This document shows, one piece after another, positions 26,864 through 36,102 of a DNA stretch of 64,000 nt. Position 1 is the first letter of the stretch. Each line of letters opens with the position of its first letter. Source of the stretch: Dyella sp. RRB7 (GTDB lineage Bacteria > Pseudomonadota > Gammaproteobacteria > Xanthomonadales > Rhodanobacteraceae); the NCBI RefSeq assembly GCF_022761115.1, contig NZ_JAKWJS010000005.1, forward strand, positions 124,001 to 188,000, read 5' to 3'. The position numbers were made by a program, and so were the translations under genes. The notes beneath the pieces are model-generated. The model saw nothing but the letters and a program-made list of their open reading frames with translations, had not been told where the DNA came from and did no database searches.

Positions 26864-27496
26864 TCAGGCGGCCAGCAGTCCGGCCAGTTCGGCAGGTGTT
26901 TCGATCAACGCGTGGGCGCCCGCGCGTTCCAGTTCCGCACGGCTGCCGAACCCCCACAGTACGCCCACGCCGCGCACGCGATTGGCCACCGCGCCATCGA
27001 TATCGAAGTGGCGGTCGCCGATCATCGTGGCCTGCTCGGGGGTAGCACTGAAATCGGCCAGTGCGGCAGCGATCATGCTGGCCTTCTCGCTGTGCGGGCT
27101 GGATGGGTCCGGACCGTATAGACGGCTGAAGGCCTTGCCGAACGGCAGGTGTTCAATGATAGGACGCGCGTGCCGCTCGGGCTTGCTGGTCACCACCGCC
27201 AATTCGTGACCGGCGGCCTGCAGCCGCTCGATCATCGCCTCGATGCCCGGGTATACCGTGTGCTCGCGCCAGCCGATGGTGTGGAAGCGCTGGTGGTAAT
27301 GCTCCACCGCCTGCTCGATGCGCTCGTGGTCGTGGTCCAGCAGCGGCGCGAAGCTGTGCCGCAGCGGCGGGCCGATCCAGTGCCGCATCTTTTCAGGATG
27401 CGGCACGCCCAGCTGCGTCAGCGCATGGCGGACGCAGCCCAGGATGCCGGCTTCCGAATCGATCAGCGTGCCATCGAGGTCGAATAGGCAGAGCAT
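26864..27496 (-). CDS. HAD-superfamily phosphatase (phosphoglycolate phosphatase-like)
   Basis: 210-residue haloacid-dehalogenase hydrolase. Motif I is LFDLDGTLIDSE at the very start (nucleophile Asp and acid Asp), motif II VVTSKP, the Lys in SEKASMI and motif III MIGDRHFDIDGA. A helical cap lies at about residues 15-80. It hydrolyses a small phosphorylated metabolite; phosphoglycolate phosphatase is the closest general type. Its ATG shares one base with the pgk stop (TGATG), so the two genes are translationally coupled. That suggests housekeeping of side products of glycolytic triose phosphates. Confidence 0.88.
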   Translation of the reverse strand: MLCLFDLDGTLIDSEAGILGCVRHALTQLGVPHPEKMRHWIGPPLRHSFAPLLDHDHERIEQAVEHYHQRFHTIGWREHTVYPGIEAMIERLQAAGHELAVVTSKPERHARPIIEHLPFGKAFSRLYGPDPSSPHSEKASMIAAALADFSATPEQATMIGDRHFDIDGAVANRVRGVGVLWGFGSRAELERAGAHALIETPAELAGLLAA

Positions 27497-28674
27497 CAGT
27501 GGCCTGCGCGGGCCTTGAGTGCGGCCACGGCCGGCAGCTCCTTGCCCTCGAGGAATTCGAGGAAGGCGCCGCCACCGGTGGAGATGTAGGAGATGTCGTC
27601 GGCGATGCCGTACTTGTCCACCGCGGCCAGGGTGTCGCCACCACCGGCGATGGAGAACGCCGGCGAGGCGGCGATGGCACGGGCCAGCGTCTCGGTACCA
27701 GCGCCAAAGGCATCGAACTCGAACACGCCGACCGGGCCGTTCCACACCACGGTGCCGGCCTTGGCGATCATCTCGGCATAGCGGCGGGCGGTCTCGGGGC
27801 CGATGTCCAGGATCAGCTCGCCTTCCTTCACCTCATCCACCGCCTTGACCGTGGCCGGCGCATGGGCGGAGAACTCCGGCGCCACCACCACGTCCACCGG
27901 CACCGGCACATCGGCGTGGCGGCGCTTGGCATCGGCGATGACCTTCTTGGCGGCCGGGATCAGGTCGGGTTCGTACAGCGAATTGCCCACCGAATGGCCC
28001 ATGGCGGCGATAAAGGTGTTGGCGATGCCGCCACCGACGATCAGCTGGTCCACCTTGCCGATCAGGTTTTCCAGCAGGGTCAGCTTGGTGGACACCTTGG
28101 AGCCGGCCACGATGGCCAGCAGCGGGCGGGCCGGGTGCTCCAGCGCCTTGCCCAGCGCGTCCAGCTCGGCCGACAGCAGCGGGCCGGCGGCGGCGATGGG
28201 GGCGAACTTGATCACGCCATGGGTGGAGGCCTGGGCGCGGTGCGCGGTGCCGAAGGCGTCCATGACGAAGATGTCGCACAGCGCGGCGTACTTCTTCGAC
28301 AGGGTTTCGTCGTCCTTGCCTTCGCCCACGTTCATGCGGCAGTTCTCCAGCACCACCACCTCGCCGTCGGCGACGTCGACGCCGTCAAGGTAGTCGGCCA
28401 CCAGGCGCACCGGCTGGCCGAGCTTGTCGCCCAGCCATGCGGCGACCGGCGCCAGCGAGGATTCGGCGTCGAACTGGCCTTCCTTCGGGCGGCCCAGGTG
28501 CGACAGCACCATCACCTTGGCGCCGGCATCGCGGGCGGCCTTGAGCGTGGGCAGGGCGGCATCCAGGCGCTGGGTGGAAGTGATCCGGCCGTTCTCGATC
28601 GGTACGTTCAGGTCTTCGCGGATCAGCACGCGCTTGCCGCGCAGATCAAGATCGCTCATGCGGGTGACGGACAC
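27496..28674 (-). CDS. pgk: Phosphoglycerate kinase
   Basis: 392-residue glycolytic kinase: 1,3-bisphosphoglycerate and ADP give 3-phosphoglycerate and ATP. The N-domain has [18 protein letters not shown] and [11 protein letters not shown]; the C-domain has the nucleotide-binding [29 protein letters not shown] and the end motif [20 protein letters not shown] (here preceded by a Y). The GTG at 28674 has AGGAG seven bases upstream; an in-frame ATG follows five codons later. It is divergent from maiA and overlaps the downstream HAD phosphatase gene by one base. Confidence 0.97.
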   Translation of the reverse strand: MSVTRMSDLDLRGKRVLIREDLNVPIENGRITSTQRLDAALPTLKAARDAGAKVMVLSHLGRPKEGQFDAESSLAPVAAWLGDKLGQPVRLVADYLDGVDVADGEVVVLENCRMNVGEGKDDETLSKKYAALCDIFVMDAFGTAHRAQASTHGVIKFAPIAAAGPLLSAELDALGKALEHPARPLLAIVAGSKVSTKLTLLENLIGKVDQLIVGGGIANTFIAAMGHSVGNSLYEPDLIPAAKKVIADAKRRHADVPVPVDVVVAPEFSAHAPATVKAVDEVKEGELILDIGPETARRYAEMIAKAGTVVWNGPVGVFEFDAFGAGTETLARAIAASPAFSIAGGGDTLAAVDKYGIADDISYISTGGGAFLEFLEGKELPAVAALKARAGH

Positions 28675-28818
28675 GGCGGAACTCCTGGCTTCAATTCATG
28701 GATGCGGACGCCCGAGGGCGCGAACCGCCTATTGTCCTGCCCGCCCGGCGGCGATGCAAACCGCACCACGGGTATCCTAGGCCGCCGACCCTTCCCGTTT
28801 TCCAGCAAAGGACACCTC

Positions 28819-29481
28819 ATGACCCCGGATCTGGTCCTGTATGGCTATTGGCGTTCGAGCGCGGCCTATCGCGTGCGTATCGCCTTGAACCTCAAGGGCT
28901 TGGCCTACGAAACGCAGCCGGTGCACCTGGTCCGTGACGGGGGCGAGCAGCATGCGCCGGAGTTCCAGGCGCTCAATCCGCAAGCGCTGGTGCCGTGCCT
29001 GGTGGACCAGGGGCAGGTGTTCACCCAGTCGCTGGCGATCATAGAATACCTGGACGAAACCCGGCCCACACCGCCGCTGCTGCCTGCCGACCCGGCCGGC
29101 CGGGCTCGTGCCCGTGCGCTGGCGCAAGTGGTGGCTTGTGACCTGCATCCGCTGGGCAACCTGCGCGTGCTGCAGCATCTGGCGAGCCAGTTTGGCGCCG
29201 ACGAAGCGGCCAAGGGCGTGTGGTCGCGGCACTGGATCAGCGAAGGGCTGCGTGCGCTGGAAGCGATGCTGGCCGGCCATGTGGCCACCGGCCGCTTCTG
29301 CCACGGCGATACGCCGACCATCGCCGATGCCTGCCTGGTGCCGCAGGTCTACAACGCCGTGCGCTGGAAAGTGCCGCTGGACGAGTACCCGACGATCAGG
29401 CGCATCCACGAGGCTTGCGAGGGGTTGGCGGCGTTCCGGCTTGCCGCGCCCGAGGCGCAGCCCGACGCGCCCGTCGCCTAG
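28819..29481 (+). CDS. maiA: Maleylacetoacetate isomerase (zeta-class glutathione transferase)
   Basis: 220-residue glutathione-dependent isomerase that turns maleylacetoacetate into fumarylacetoacetate between the HmgA and FahA steps. The N-terminal thioredoxin fold has the zeta-class motif YWRSSAAYRVRIALNLKG and TQSLAIIEYLDE; the helical C-domain has GDTPTIADACLVPQVYNA, typical of MaiA. The ATG at 28819 follows AAAGGAC. It lies about 20 kb from the other tyrosine catabolic genes, divergent from pgk. Confidence 0.93.
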   Translation: MTPDLVLYGYWRSSAAYRVRIALNLKGLAYETQPVHLVRDGGEQHAPEFQALNPQALVPCLVDQGQVFTQSLAIIEYLDETRPTPPLLPADPAGRARARALAQVVACDLHPLGNLRVLQHLASQFGADEAAKGVWSRHWISEGLRALEAMLAGHVATGRFCHGDTPTIADACLVPQVYNAVRWKVPLDEYPTIRRIHEACEGLAAFRLAAPEAQPDAPVA

Positions 29482-29484
29482 CGC

Positions 29485-29507
29485 GTCATCCCGGCGTTCG
29501 CCGGGAC
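29485..29507. repeat. REP-like intergenic palindrome
   Basis: GTC-AT-CCCGGCG, a TT loop, CGCCGGG-AC. It lies between convergent maiA and pilU and resembles the palindrome at 4688-4715 (both of the GTCAT-CCCG type). It may also terminate transcription. Confidence 0.5.
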
Positions 29508-29533
29508 GGCGGCGAGGCAGCGAGCGCTGTCTG

Positions 29534-30652
29534 TCAGAAACCCAGCCCGTAGGGATCGTTGCCGACCAACTCGGCATTTTCCGCGTTGCCGCCGCTGTCG
29601 GACAGGCGGATCTTCAGTGCCAGGCCATCGCGGGAGTCGGCCTTGTTGAGCGCCTCGTCCAGTTCGATGCGGCCTTCCTTGTACAGGCGGTACAGCGACT
29701 GGTCGAAGGTCTGCATGCCTTCCTGCAGGCTGCGGTCCATCGCTTCCTTGACGTCGTGCACCTGGCCGCGGCGGATCATGTCGCGGATCAGCGGCGTATT
29801 GAGCAGTACCTCGGTGGCCGGCAGGCGGCGGCCGTCCTTGCCCACCACCAGGCGTTGGCTGATCACCGCGCGCAGGTTGAGCGCCAGGTTCATCAGCACG
29901 TTCTTGTGCGCCGATTCGGGGAAGAAGTTGAGGATGCGCTCCAGCGTCTGGTCGGCGTTGTTCGAATGCAGCGTCGCCAGGCACAGGTGGCCGGTCTCTG
30001 AGAACGCGATGGCCGCTTCCATGGTGTCGGTGTCGCGGATCTCGCCGATCATGATCACGTCCGGCGCCTCGCGCATCGCGTTGCGCAGGGCCTCGTGGTA
30101 GCTGTGCGTGTCCAGGCCGACTTCGCGCTGGTTGACGATCGACTTCTTGTGGCGGTGCAGGTACTCGATCGGGTCCTCGATGGTGAGGATATGGCCCGAG
30201 GAGTTCTGGTTGCGGTGATCGATCATCGCCGCCAGCGTGGTCGACTTGCCCGAGCCGGTGGCGCCCACCACCAGGATCAGTCCGCGCGGCTCCATGATCA
30301 GCTCGCGAAAGATGCTCGGCAACTGCAGCTGGTCGATGCTGGGGATCTCGCTCTTGATGGCGCGGATCACCATGCCCACTTCGCCGCGCTGCTTGAACAC
30401 GTTGATGCGGAAACGGCCGGCTTCCTTCACCGCCAGCGCCATGTTCAGCTCCAGATCGCGCTCGAACTGGGGCACCTGGCCCTCGTCCATCAGCGAATAG
30501 GCGATTTTCTTGACCATGCCGCTGGGCAGGCCCGTATTGCCCAGCGGATAGAGCTTGCCTTCCACCTTGATGTTCACAGGAGCGCCGGTCGTCAGGAACA
30601 TATCCGACGCGCCCTTGTCAACCATTAGCTTGAGGAAGTAACCAATGTCCAC
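29534..30652 (-). CDS. pilU: Type IV pilus retraction ATPase PilU
   Basis: 372-residue AAA+ ATPase of the PilT/PilU family that helps depolymerise type IV pili for twitching motility. Walker A is GATGSGKST at residues 130-138, the Asp box is LTIEDPIEYLH, Walker B is DVIMIGEIRD, and the His box is GHLCLATLHSNNA. PilU is preferred over PilT because of the start (LKLMVDKGASDMFLTTGAP), the length (PilT is about 345) and the extended C-terminus. The GTG at 30652 has AGGGGA upstream. No pilT or other pilus gene is in the window. Confidence 0.92.
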   Translation of the reverse strand: MDIGYFLKLMVDKGASDMFLTTGAPVNIKVEGKLYPLGNTGLPSGMVKKIAYSLMDEGQVPQFERDLELNMALAVKEAGRFRINVFKQRGEVGMVIRAIKSEIPSIDQLQLPSIFRELIMEPRGLILVVGATGSGKSTTLAAMIDHRNQNSSGHILTIEDPIEYLHRHKKSIVNQREVGLDTHSYHEALRNAMREAPDVIMIGEIRDTDTMEAAIAFSETGHLCLATLHSNNADQTLERILNFFPESAHKNVLMNLALNLRAVISQRLVVGKDGRRLPATEVLLNTPLIRDMIRRGQVHDVKEAMDRSLQEGMQTFDQSLYRLYKEGRIELDEALNKADSRDGLALKIRLSDSGGNAENAELVGNDPYGLGF

Positions 30653-30735
30653 TCGAATCCCCTAATTTCGCGCGCATTGCTAAAGTCGATTATGCCCGCC
30701 CACAATACGCTGTGACACTCCGAGAGGACTGAGTG

Positions 30736-31329
30736 ATGGTGCACATCTTTTCCCCGCTGTCCGGGCGCCCCAAGGGTGTCCGTGTGGCGGTTTCGACCCT
30801 GACGCTGGCATTTACGCTGGCGCTAGCCGGCTGCGCCACCACGCCGCCGCCGGACGGGGTGATGAATCAGGCCCAGGTGCAGCTGCAGGCTGCCCGCGAC
30901 GCCGACGCGGCCGATTACGACCCAGTGGACCTGGGCTTTGCCCAGAGCAAGTTCCAGCAGGCGCAGAACGCCATGGCCAACCGCAAGTACGACGAGGCGG
31001 CCGTGCTGGCCGACGAGGCGCGTGCGGATGCCGAGCTGGCCCGTACCAAGGCCCGCCTGGCGGCCGCGCGGGCCCAGATCCAGAGCAAGACTGCCGCCAA
31101 CCAGCAGTTGCGCGACCAGATCGACCAGGCGCTGGCCAACGAGCAGCAACAGGACCAGACCCAGAACCCGGCGCTGCCCGCCCAGCAACCGCCGCCGACC
31201 GATATGCCGGCACCGCCCAGTTCCTCGGTGACCGAGCCCGTCCCCCAGGGACAGGGCTTCCAGACCATCCCCCAGCCCACCACGGACCAGGGCGTGCCCC
31301 AGTCGACCACTGACGGAGGTCACCCATGA
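30736..31329 (+). CDS. DUF4398-type lipoprotein
   Basis: 197-residue envelope protein. A lipobox LALAGC (about residues 29-34) predicts lipidation after an N-terminal signal. The mature part resembles DUF4398: Asp/Ala-rich helices with LGFAQSKFQQAQNAMANRKYDEAAVLADEA written as short repeats, then a coiled coil (LARTKARLAAARAQIQSK), and a Pro/Gln-rich unstructured tail. The start is ATG at 30736 or the adjacent GTG at 30733. It overlaps the next gene by ATGA, so the two form a unit. The family often stands next to OmpA-like proteins, but none is here. Function is unknown. Confidence 0.75.
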   Translation: MVHIFSPLSGRPKGVRVAVSTLTLAFTLALAGCATTPPPDGVMNQAQVQLQAARDADAADYDPVDLGFAQSKFQQAQNAMANRKYDEAAVLADEARADAELARTKARLAAARAQIQSKTAANQQLRDQIDQALANEQQQDQTQNPALPAQQPPPTDMPAPPSSSVTEPVPQGQGFQTIPQPTTDQGVPQSTTDGGHP

Positions 31330-31958
31330 AATCCTCGACCTTTCGTTTCCCGGCGCTGATCCTGGCGCTGGCCGCGGCGAGCGTGGCCCATGCCTCCAAG
31401 GACGACATGGACGTGGCGCGCCTCAACAGCAGCCTCGATCAGCTGGCCAGCGACCCGGTGCTGGGCGGCTACGCCCAGGCCGAGCAGGCCCGCGCACACG
31501 ATGCGGTGAACCAGCTGGCGCAGGCCCGCTCGCGTGATCGCGCCCATGCGCTCTATCTGGCCGAGCGCCGCGTCGACCTGGCGCGCGCCACCGCGCAGTT
31601 GCAGGACGCCCAGCTGAAGATCAACCAGCTCGACCGCGAACACGACCAGATCCAGCTCGATGGCAGCCGCCGCGAGGCGGAACAGGCCCGTCGCGAGCTG
31701 GAGCGCCAGCGCCTGCAGTACCAGCTGGCGCAGGAGGAGGCCGCACGCCAGCAGGCGGAAGGCGCCGAGGCCACCGCCCAGGCCCAGGCCGAGGCGGAGC
31801 AGGCCAAGAAGCTGGCCGCTGCCCAGGCCAAGCTGGCCAATGCCGCCAAGAAGCAGGCCGACCTGGCTGCCCAGGCGGCGCGTGCCATGCGCGCCCAGAT
31901 GCAGCAGGGCGATAGCGGCTCGTCGGACGACAGCGCAAAGAAGGACCAGGGCAAGTAA
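31326..31958 (+). CDS. Exported coiled-coil protein (DUF4398-like)
   Basis: 210-residue protein with a signal peptide (MKSSTFRFPALILALAAASVAHA) followed by almost continuous helix: about residues 35-200 are Ala, Gln, Glu and Arg rich with heptad character (LARATAQLQDAQLKINQLDR, EQARRELERQRLQYQLAQEE). It is read through an ATGA overlap from the lipoprotein gene, so the two products probably work together in the periplasm, perhaps as a peptidoglycan- or outer-membrane-linked scaffold (inference). There are no catalytic motifs. Confidence 0.75.
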   Translation: MKSSTFRFPALILALAAASVAHASKDDMDVARLNSSLDQLASDPVLGGYAQAEQARAHDAVNQLAQARSRDRAHALYLAERRVDLARATAQLQDAQLKINQLDREHDQIQLDGSRREAEQARRELERQRLQYQLAQEEAARQQAEGAEATAQAQAEAEQAKKLAAAQAKLANAAKKQADLAAQAARAMRAQMQQGDSGSSDDSAKKDQGK

Positions 31959-32373
31959 TCCGCCCGGTGCTTAGGTAACCCTCGTGAGGGCCGGCCGGTA
32001 GATTCCGCCGGCCTTCGCTTTTTCGCTGGGCTGGACAACCGCATGCGAGCTGCCAGGGTATGCCGTTCAAGACCCGGAAAGCGTTTGTTGAATTCACGCA
32101 AAAGGCTGTTCTGGCAGCTTTTTTTGTTTGCATCGTGACGGATGGCCAAGCCCGATGGTTACGCTTGCATGACCCCGGCACGGAGAGTAGGGTCAAGTTC
32201 CCAGGGGCACCTTCGCCACCTGGGTCACTGACCTGAATCATGCGCTCACCTTCCCCCTTCATCGTTCTCCATGCACCGGTCATCCGGCATGGATCGCGGG
32301 TGTGTGCATGCCATTCATCGTCTGCGGGCGTGCCTATGGGGCGCCCGTCGTTCTCTCCAGAGGAGGTCGGATC
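31959..32373. other. Intergenic region (about 415 bp)
   Basis: Begins with an imperfect GC-rich hairpin (GGCCGGC-CGG / CCGCCGGCC, 31988-32012) followed by TTCGCTTTTT, the likely terminator of the coiled-coil gene. A second weaker hairpin with seven T lies near 32099-32126. I see no gene; small frames lack ribosome-binding sites. The rest should hold the promoter for the YdcH-like gene. Confidence 0.5.
31988..32024 (+). terminator. Probable terminator of the coiled-coil protein gene
   Basis: GGCCGGCCGG pairs with CCGCCGGCC through one bulge, followed by TTCGCTTTTT. Confidence 0.6.
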
Positions 32374-32601
32374 ATGTTTGAAAACCAGCAGCGTGATGAT
32401 GTCGAAGCTTTGATGAAGGCCGATGCGGAGTTTCGTCGGCTGTACCAGCACCATCAGGAGCTCGACAGCAAGGTGCACGACGCCGAGATTGGCGTGCTTC
32501 CCATCGATGACGTGACGTTATCGGGCATGAAGAAGGAGAAACTCCACGCGAAGGAGCGGCTCCAGCGCATGTGGGACAGTCGCACGCACCGCATCAACTG
32601 A
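32374..32601 (+). CDS. YdcH/DUF465 family small protein
   Basis: 75-residue acidic/basic helical protein. The pattern EALMKADAEFRRLYQHHQEL, then LDSKVHDAEIG, and LHAKERLQRMW matches the DUF465 (YdcH) family of short helical hairpins, usually 65-80 residues. AGGAGG seven bases before the ATG at 32374 is a strong ribosome-binding site, so expression is likely. Function is unknown in the family. A terminator follows. Confidence 0.85.
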   Translation: MFENQQRDDVEALMKADAEFRRLYQHHQELDSKVHDAEIGVLPIDDVTLSGMKKEKLHAKERLQRMWDSRTHRIN

Positions 32602-32623
32602 ACCTGCGAGGTTTCGCATGAAC

Positions 32624-32674
32624 GCGGCCCCGGTGCCTCCCGCAAGGGAACGGTTACCGGGGCCGCCGTCTTTT
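32624..32674 (+). terminator. Terminator after the DUF465 gene
   Basis: Perfect 11-base arms GCGGCCCCGGT and ACCGGGGCCGC separated by 21 bases that contain a smaller CCC/GGG hairpin; CGTCTTTT follows. Confidence 0.65.
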
Positions 32675-32765
32675 CGCCTTACGGAAGGCGTCATTCCGGC
32701 TCGGTTATCATCAGCGTCCCATCCGGTCACCCTGACGCGGCCGGAACCTACAGCCAGGAGTCCCC

Positions 32766-34136
32766 ATGACGGTCCACCAGAGTGTCCTCGAACTGATCGG
32801 ACGTACCCCGATGGTACGCGCGCAGCGCCTGGACGTCGGACCGTGTGAGCTGTTCCTCAAGCTGGAAAGCACCAACCCCGGCGGCTCCATCAAGGACCGC
32901 ATCGGCCTGTCGATGATCGAGGGCGCCGAGCGCGCCGGGAAGATCCGCTCAGGCGACACCCTGGTCGAGGGCACCGCCGGCAATACCGGCCTGGGCCTGG
33001 CCCTGGTGGCGCAGCAAAAGGGCTATCACCTGATCCTGGTGGTGCCCGACAAGATGAGCCGCGAGAAGATCTTCAACCTCAAGGCGATGGGCGCCGAGGT
33101 AGTGCTCACCCGCTCGGACGTCGCCAAGGGGCATCCGGAGTACTACCAGGACATGGCCGAGCGCATTGCGCGCGAGACGCCCGGCGCCTACTTCATCAAC
33201 CAGTTCGGCAACCCGGACAACCCGGCCGCGCATATCGCGACCACCGGGCCGGAGATCCTGGAGCAACTGGACGGCAAGGTCGACGCCATCGTGGTCGGCT
33301 GCGGCTCGTCGGGCACGCTGAGCGGCCTGTCCAAGTTTTTCGCCGAGCACTCGCCGCAGACCGAGTTCGTATTGGCCGACCCGGTGGGCTCGATCCTGGC
33401 GCAGTACATCAACGAAGGCGTGCTTTCGACCAAGTCCGGCAGCTGGATGGTCGAGGGCATCGGCGAGGATTTCCTGCCCACCATCAGCGACTTCACCCGC
33501 GTGAAGAAGGCTTACGCGATTCCCGACAAGGAAAGCTTCCTGGCCGCGCGCGAGCTGCTGGCGAAGGAAGGCATTCTCGGCGGTTCGTCCACCGGCACGC
33601 TGTTGGCCGCCGCGCTGCGTTACTGCCGTGAGCAGACCAGCCCCAAGCGCGTGGTGACGCTGGTGTGCGACACCGGCAACAAGTACCTGTCGAAGATGTA
33701 CAACGACTACTGGATGCTCGACAACGGCTTTATCGAGCGCGAGCGGCACGGTGATCTTCGCGATTTGCTGATGCGCCCGTTCGCGCAGCGCGACACCGTG
33801 GTGGTGGGCCCGAACGAACTGCTGATGACGGCCTACACGCGCATGAAGCTGTATGACGTTTCGCAGCTGCCGGTGATGGATGGCAGCCGCCTGGTCGGCA
33901 TCCTCGACGAATCCGACGTGCTGATGCACGTGCATGCCGACGAATCGAAGTTCCGCGATCCGGTGTCCACCGCCATGATCACCAACCTGCAGATGCTCGA
34001 TGTGCGCTCGCCCATCGAATCGCTGCTGCCGGTGTTCGAGCGCGGTCACGTGGCGATCGTGGTCGATGGCGAGCAGTTCCTGGGCCTGATCACCCGGATC
34101 GACCTGCTGAATTATCTACGCCGCAAGGTGCATTGA
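32766..34136 (+). CDS. cbs: Cystathionine beta-synthase
   Basis: 456-residue PLP enzyme that condenses serine and homocysteine to cystathionine, the first step of reverse transsulfuration. The catalytic domain (about 1-320) has the PLP Lys K43 in STNPGGSIKDR, VEGTAGNTGLGLALVA and the phosphate-binding GSSTGT loop. Two C-terminal CBS domains (about 340-456) carry MTAYTRMKLYDVSQLPVMD and RGHVAIVVDGEQFLGLITRIDLL; this distinguishes it from plain cysteine synthase. There is no N-terminal haem domain, as expected in bacteria. The partner cystathionine gamma-lyase-like gene is at 50.6 kb. Confidence 0.93.
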   Translation: MTVHQSVLELIGRTPMVRAQRLDVGPCELFLKLESTNPGGSIKDRIGLSMIEGAERAGKIRSGDTLVEGTAGNTGLGLALVAQQKGYHLILVVPDKMSREKIFNLKAMGAEVVLTRSDVAKGHPEYYQDMAERIARETPGAYFINQFGNPDNPAAHIATTGPEILEQLDGKVDAIVVGCGSSGTLSGLSKFFAEHSPQTEFVLADPVGSILAQYINEGVLSTKSGSWMVEGIGEDFLPTISDFTRVKKAYAIPDKESFLAARELLAKEGILGGSSTGTLLAAALRYCREQTSPKRVVTLVCDTGNKYLSKMYNDYWMLDNGFIERERHGDLRDLLMRPFAQRDTVVVGPNELLMTAYTRMKLYDVSQLPVMDGSRLVGILDESDVLMHVHADESKFRDPVSTAMITNLQMLDVRSPIESLLPVFERGHVAIVVDGEQFLGLITRIDLLNYLRRKVH

Positions 34137-34272
34137 ACCGGCCCTGCCTGGCGTCCAAGATGCGCCATCGGCCCACCCGTCGATGGCCATGAAAGTTTGT
34201 TGAAATAGGGTGTCGACAAAGTCGCGCTTTGCGGTCGGACGGATCGCACCTGTTTCGAAGGAGTAACAAGTC

Positions 34273-36102
34273 ATGTGTGGAATCGTTGCCGCTGCCGCCC
34301 AGCGTGATGTGGCGCCGCTGCTGATCGCTGGCCTGAAGGCGCTGGAATACCGCGGCTACGACTCGGCCGGCCTGGCCGTGCTCGATCACGGCGAGATCCG
34401 TCGCGTGCGCGCCAAGGGCAAGGTGCGCGAGATGGAGTCGCTGTACCTGGCCGACCCGTTCCCTGGTGGCATCGGCATCGCGCATACCCGCTGGGCTACG
34501 CATGGCGTGCCGAACGAGGCGAACGCCCATCCGCACATGGCCGGCAGCGTGGCGTTGGTGCACAACGGCATCATCGAGAATTACGCCAGCCTGCGCAGCG
34601 ACCTGCAGGCACGCGGCCACGTGTTTACCTCCGAAACCGACACGGAGGTGATGGCCGCCTTGATCAATGAGCAGGTGGAGTCGGGCCTGAGCTTGCGCGA
34701 AGCAGTGCTGGCCACGGTGCGCGAACTGGAAGGCGCCTACGCCATTGCTGTCATCAGCCGCAAGGAGCCCGGTCGCGTGGTCGGCGCACGCCACGGTGCG
34801 CCGCTGCTGGTCGGCGTGGGTATTGGCGAGCATTTCCTGGGCTCGGATGCACAGGCACTCATCCAGGTCACCAACAAGATCATCTATCTCGACGAGGATG
34901 ACGTCGCCGAGATCACGCGCGACAGCGTGGCGATCTACGGCCTCGATGGCCGTCGCGTCGAGCGCTCGATGCACGAAAGTGAACTGTCCGCCGATGCGGT
35001 GGAGCGTGGCGAATACCGTCACTATATGCAGAAGGAAATCTTCGAGCAGCCCAATGCGGTGGCAGCGACGCTGGAAGCGCGCATCGGCCCGCATGGCGTG
35101 CTGCCGAATATCTTCGGCGTGGATGGCGACGAGCTGCTGGCCAAGGTGCGCGGCCTGCACATCATCGCCTGCGGCACCAGCTATCACGCCGGCCTGGTGG
35201 CCAAGTACTGGATCGAAGAGCACGCCCGCCTGCCGGTGAGCGTGGAAGTGGCCAGCGAGTACCGCTATCGGGAAGCCGTGGTGCCGGATGACACGCTGTT
35301 CGTCGCCATCTCGCAGTCGGGCGAAACGGCCGACACGCTGGCGGCCATGCGCGAATCGCGCCGTCGCGGTTATCTGGGTACGCTGGCCATCTGCAACGTG
35401 CCCGAGTCATCCGTGGTGCGTGAAGCCGACCTCAAGCTGATGACGCGCGCCGGTCCGGAAATCGGCGTGGCGTCCACCAAGGCATTCACTACGCAGCTCG
35501 CCGCGCTCGCCCTGCTGACCCTGCACCTGTCGCATCAGCGTGGCCTGGAAAAGTCGCGCTATCTGGACCTGTGCACCCAATTGCAGCATCTGCCGCGTGC
35601 ACTTGAGGATGCGCTCAAGCTCGAACCGGAGATCATTGAGCTGTCCGCCCATCTGATCCACCGTCAGCACGCGCTGTTCCTCGGCCGCGGTGCGCAGTAT
35701 CCAGTGGCATTGGAGGGTTCGCTCAAGCTCAAGGAAATCTCCTATATCCACGCCGAAGCGTATCCGGCCGGCGAACTCAAGCACGGCCCGCTGGCGCTAG
35801 TGGACGAAGACATGCCGGTGATCGCGGTCGCCCCCAACGGCCCGCTGCTCGACAAGCTCAAATCCAACCTGCAGGAAGTGCGCGCACGCGGTGGCGAGCT
35901 GCTGGTGTTCGCCGATGGTGAAGCCTGCCTGGAGGGCAACACCGCACGTGGTGTCACATTGCGCATCAATGGTGGCGGCGATTTCATCGCACCGGCGGTG
36001 TTTACCGTGCCACTGCAACTGCTCGCCTACCACGTGGCTGTGCTGCGCGGGACTGACGTGGACCAACCGCGTAACCTGGCGAAGTCGGTGACGGTGGAAT
36101 AA
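34273..36102 (+). CDS. glmS: Glutamine-fructose-6-phosphate aminotransferase
   Basis: 609-residue enzyme that makes glucosamine-6-phosphate from fructose-6-phosphate and glutamine, the entry to UDP-GlcNAc for peptidoglycan and LPS. The N-terminal glutaminase domain begins MCGIVAAAA (Cys2 nucleophile) with HTRWATHG and VHNGIIENYASLR; two SIS domains follow (CGTSYHAGL, SQSGETADT, FLGRGAQYPVALEGSLKLKEISYIHAEAY). The end DQPRNLAKSVTVE is canonical. AAGGAG precedes the ATG. I see no glmS ribozyme upstream. It borders the polysaccharide region. Confidence 0.97.
   Translation: MCGIVAAAAQRDVAPLLIAGLKALEYRGYDSAGLAVLDHGEIRRVRAKGKVREMESLYLADPFPGGIGIAHTRWATHGVPNEANAHPHMAGSVALVHNGIIENYASLRSDLQARGHVFTSETDTEVMAALINEQVESGLSLREAVLATVRELEGAYAIAVISRKEPGRVVGARHGAPLLVGVGIGEHFLGSDAQALIQVTNKIIYLDEDDVAEITRDSVAIYGLDGRRVERSMHESELSADAVERGEYRHYMQKEIFEQPNAVAATLEARIGPHGVLPNIFGVDGDELLAKVRGLHIIACGTSYHAGLVAKYWIEEHARLPVSVEVASEYRYREAVVPDDTLFVAISQSGETADTLAAMRESRRRGYLGTLAICNVPESSVVREADLKLMTRAGPEIGVASTKAFTTQLAALALLTLHLSHQRGLEKSRYLDLCTQLQHLPRALEDALKLEPEIIELSAHLIHRQHALFLGRGAQYPVALEGSLKLKEISYIHAEAYPAGELKHGPLALVDEDMPVIAVAPNGPLLDKLKSNLQEVRARGGELLVFADGEACLEGNTARGVTLRINGGGDFIAPAVFTVPLQLLAYHVAVLRGTDVDQPRNLAKSVTVE

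Noticed and set aside
34137-34272. glmS ribozyme-riboswitch upstream of glmS
   Set aside because: The gap is only 136 bp and shows none of the conserved ribozyme core; such ribozymes are mainly found in Gram-positive bacteria.
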